From positions 1-62,140 of the forward strand of contig JAUGWO010000301.1 in the NCBI GenBank assembly GCA_049724395.1: DNA of 62,140 nucleotides, read 5' to 3'. The notes beneath the pieces are model-generated. The model was given only the letters and a program-made list of their open reading frames with translations. It was not told the origin of the DNA and made no database searches. The translations under genes and the position numbers were made by a program. The stretch is from Spongospora subterranea f. sp. subterranea. Lineage: Eukaryota > Endomyxa: Phytomyxea > Phytomyxea > Plasmodiophorida. Positions 59,456 to 62,140 of the stretch are shown here, piece by piece (positions within the stretch are counted from its first letter, which is position 1; every line of letters begins with the position of its first letter).

Positions 59456-59665
59456 GATGGGTGAGCTCCGTGGCTAGCAAGGCTGAGGTCCGGACTTCGA
59501 TTCTTAGATGATGAGATTTCTTGGTCAGTGATGCCGAAGAGGTCAAGCATACACCTCTCTAAAAAGCTTTATTTCCTTAACGCACTAATCCGGGTAATCA
59601 TGAAGTGCCGAGGAGAATAACCTCGTTAAAATAAATGGGTCTGACCACATGGCTCGGGTCAATGT
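59456..59665 (+). repeat. Possible tRNA-derived SINE
   Basis: A box-A-like TGGCTAGCAAGG (59471-59482) and a box-B-like GGACTTCGATTC (59492-59503) lie about 21 nt apart, followed by unrelated body sequence. The spacing is shorter than in intact tRNA genes and no cloverleaf forms. Suggestive only. Confidence 0.3.
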
Positions 59666-60127
59666 GGGAGGGTGAGCTGCTTGCAGTAAAACTCGAAAAA
59701 CTCTTGGATAGACAATGTAATCGGGTGTGGGCAGGTCCCATTCGGAGTGGTCGTTAGGACAGGTTATGTTGCTTAATCCAGCTGGTCTAATAGGCTCCTT
59801 CAGTGGATACCCAAGCTATTTGTAGCGGCCAGGCGGAAGTATGGAAAAACCTGGTAGTACACAGGATTACCCGACCCATAAGAACCCACGAACCTTTGTA
59901 TACCATACCAATACCATTCACACGCGGTGATTAACCATCCTCTACTCAATTGGAATTCGCACTGCAGAGAACGGTGACTTTCGAGATCCTCGCAAACGTC
60001 GGTCAAAATTGACGGCCCTGATAGTTTGACACAATCATTGGAACAATACACTCTGATCCCTCTCAAAACCAGTGTTATCACCGTAGGTATTAGTGATCAG
60101 CACCAGCGCCATCTGCTTTTATATCAG
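59666..60127. other. Unassigned
   Basis: No recognisable gene or repeat family. Confidence 0.35.
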
Positions 60128-60430
60128 TCACAATGATTCATCTTTATTCAGTCCAGCGGCAAAGTCCAAAACTGGAATTAAAACATTAATGAGCCCCTGA
60201 ACCAGCACGTCCCCCGTCGAATGGAGCACGTTCGACTCACCGGGTGAAAGCTGATGTCGACGCCATAAAAACGTGTGGGTGTTGGTCGGTTTCGTTAAGA
60301 AGTCTACAGCCATCGTGGCGGTCTCAAAGTATCGTACTTGTACTTGCTTGGCCTTGACCTGCTCACGATTGCTGTGGTTTTCACATCAATAAGCTTGGTT
60401 AGGGCATCTGTGCGACTGTTCTGAGTTATG
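60128..60430 (-). mobile_element. Ty1/Copia fossil, RNase H C-terminus
   Basis: Minus-strand reading has QVQVRYFETATMAVDFLTKP followed by TFLWRRHQL, matching the end of Copia RNase H (V.....T..M.AD.LTKPL). Short and broken; no LTR seen. Confidence 0.65.
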
Positions 60431-60443
60431 GCAACATGGGAAC

Positions 60444-60660
60444 ATGTACGTGGAAGTTGATAAACTCGGATTTCGCAAACAAACAAGAAGCAGAGTACCA
60501 TCAATCCCAGAAAGTGAGCTAGACAGAGCAGCAAACAAAAACAGAAGGAGAGCAGCTCCTGGAATAGATGGGATCTTTTCAAAACTCCTTAAACAAATAT
60601 GTGCAAATGACAAACTAGCGGACAAAATCAGAGAAGCTAAAAGCTGTTGTCGGTGCAATG
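60444..60660 (+). mobile_element. LINE fragment: start of reverse transcriptase
   Basis: Reads RVPSIPESELDRAANKNRRR followed by AAPGIDGIFSKLLKQI. This is the conserved non-LTR reverse transcriptase opening (E...A....K..KA.G.DGI...LLK). It ends abruptly near residue 70 of the match. Confidence 0.7.
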
Positions 60661-60854
60661 ACGATGAGGAAAAATTGATCTGTGATTCCAGCCAACCCAA
60701 TGCGACCTGGTTTCCCCTTCGGCTTATCAGGCCACCGCGCCGGTTGCCTTCCTTCTCCTCGGTGGTTGAAAGGTTGCTGATTCTCCTGCCAACCAAGGTA
60801 GGTAATAGTTCAGTTTCCAGCAGAAAGAAATCTTCGCAGAGACAAGACAAGAGT

Positions 60855-61735
60855 CAATTCTAATTACAGGAGACCTAAATACTAGAGAAAAAAAAATGGC
60901 ACAAACTGGAGGAGTTCAGAATTATGAACAATCCAACCAGAGAGACCAACACATTAGATATCACACTAACAAATAGGAAAATGGCAAAACAGATTGTGAA
61001 CTTCAAAGTTCACACAGACTGGAATAGTGATCATCTTCCTACGACAATTGAAACAAGAATTAGAAAAAATACGAAAAACAAATTACCGGTTGATAGAAAA
61101 AGAGTAAAAAAACTCGACAGCAGAGCAACAACAAAGGCACAGGTGACAGCCCTCAAAAACCAACCATCTCATGCTATGAGACTGTCCAAATTCACTGCAA
61201 TGCTACCAGAAAGCATTGAATACCGATACGTTAGAGTGACCAGATGCAAGTTCTGGACTTCTGAAACAAACACCTGTAGGCGGCACTCAAATTGAGAAAC
61301 AAATTCAGACGTAAATTCCTCACATCGACAAGCTCAAAATCAAACGAAACATAATTACAAAAACAAAAGAAGCACTAAACAAAGCGACGATAGAATTTAG
61401 GAAACAATATGTCACAGCCAGAAACAAACATCTAACAAAATTGGTCAAAACAACATGTGAGGATAAGACAGGAGCACAAATCTGGAGCCTGATAAAACAG
61501 TTCAGCTCACAAACAAACAAAAAATACCAAACCTTCGCCAATGATGCGAAAGAAGAGGTGGAAAACATCGCCTCAAAAGTTGAAGAAATTTAAAGTTCAT
61601 CAGATCTCGAACTGACTGAAATAGAAAAAATGGAGCACGAGCTACTGCTGGCAGAATTATTGAAAGAACGACTGGAAAATCCAACAGCAATTATCACCAT
61701 CAGAGAGCTTGAACGAGCATTAAGAAAGGGAGCAG
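60855..61735 (+). mobile_element. LINE fragment: endonuclease C-terminus to start of reverse transcriptase
   Basis: Opens with ITGDLNT, the endonuclease core motif, then NNPTRETNTLDITLTN and DWNSDHLPTTIETR (SDH, the catalytic histidine end). A basic linker follows (TGAQIWSLIKQF), then AIITIRELERALRKGA at the start of the reverse transcriptase, where a foldback repeat interrupts it. It needs more than one frame change, so it is dead. Confidence 0.75.
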
Positions 61736-61905
61736 TGAATTCACTGGCTTGATTCACTGGCCGCACTTTTTCAAGCCAGTGAATTCAATATCTGGGTATG
61801 AGCAGTGAATTCACTGGCTTGATTCACTGGCTTGACGCATTTATCTGAGCCAGTGAATCAAGCCAGTGAATTCTCTGCTCATACCAAGATATTGAAATCA
61901 CTGGC
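61736..61905. repeat. Foldback/MITE-like repeat with 58-bp inverted arms
   Basis: Arms 61775-61832 and 61848-61905 are near-perfect reverse complements around a 15-bp loop. They are built from CACTGGCTTGATTCACTGG-type motifs. Extra copies of the same motif occur at 61736-61770. It cuts the LINE fragment. Confidence 0.8.
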
Positions 61906-62045
61906 TTACTTCGCTGGCCAGATTAACCTATCGGATCAATCGGGACCTTCGCAAGCTCAAGAAGAGAATTTGAGGATTTGCGTTGGAGAAATTATTTCAT
62001 TTATTCCTTCAGCATCACAATCAGGCCGTTAGTGACATCAGAACG

Positions 62046-62106
62046 TCGTTGAACGTACACAGTTTATGGTATGCTTACCGGTCGTTGAACGTACACAGTT
62101 TATGGT
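62046..62106 (+). repeat. Two direct copies of a 36-bp-period repeat at the window edge
   Basis: GTCGTTGAACGTACACAGTT plus TATGGT occurs at about 62045-62070 and 62081-62106. The array may continue beyond the window. Confidence 0.7.
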
Positions 62107-62140
62107 TACCGGTACACCCTTTCTAGGACAAAAACCCTCC

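Noticed and set aside
59471-59503. Functional tRNA gene
   Set aside because: Box-like motifs are present but too close together and no cloverleaf can be drawn.

Overview
The window looks like nuclear DNA of a compact eukaryotic genome. Host genes lie 100-300 bp apart and are cut by many very short introns (about 35-60 nt, modal length 47-48 nt). Introns are GT-AG with an occasional likely GC-AG donor. Mobile-element remains surround the gene block. A fungus-like or early-diverging holomycotan organism fits best: chromodomain Ty3/Gypsy elements, possible F-BAR and Cep57-type proteins, a possible ATP synthase subunit j-like peptide, and a CmcJ-type oxygenase-like gene. The lineage is an inference and a stramenopile or other protist is not excluded. 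I identified genes by translating exons and recognising conserved motifs; no database was searched.

Layout. 1-3,000: a truncated hAT transposon sits in a 48-bp satellite that turns round on itself into a head-to-head inverted array. 3,057-44,810: the gene block. Recognisable genes are a Sec14-type lipid-transfer protein (-), an F-BAR-like protein (+), La protein (-), a Cep57-like coiled coil (+), a many-exon coiled-coil gene (+), a membrane-anchored SET methyltransferase of the SETD3/LSMT type (+), an LDAH-like lipid hydrolase (-), a basic disordered protein (+), EBP2 (-), CAND1 (-), PSMG2 (+), a DENN-PH protein (+), a ZIP metal transporter (+) and mitoribosomal bS18m, apparently fused to a long N-terminal region (-). 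Several small secreted or single-pass proteins and unassigned spliced genes lie between them.

44,810-57,650: a retroelement graveyard with Copia and Gypsy fossils, one nearly full-length chromodomain Gypsy on the minus strand, a small LTR-bounded element, and a 187-bp tandem repeat with A-rich ends. 57,825-59,024: one intronless gene for a secreted CmcJ/2OG-oxygenase-like protein stands alone among the repeats. 59,025-62,140: a possible SINE, a Copia fragment, LINE pieces and a foldback element.

The genes are mostly housekeeping: ribosome biogenesis (EBP2), RNA binding (La), mitochondrial translation (bS18m), proteasome assembly (PSMG2), cullin-ligase exchange (CAND1), lipid handling (Sec14, LDAH), Rab/membrane regulation (DENN-PH, F-BAR) and metal uptake (ZIP). 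They do not form an evident pathway or operon. Six otherwise well-conserved genes each need a single-base frame change, four of them clearly at homopolymers. That suggests residual long-read consensus errors and matters for anyone annotating this assembly.
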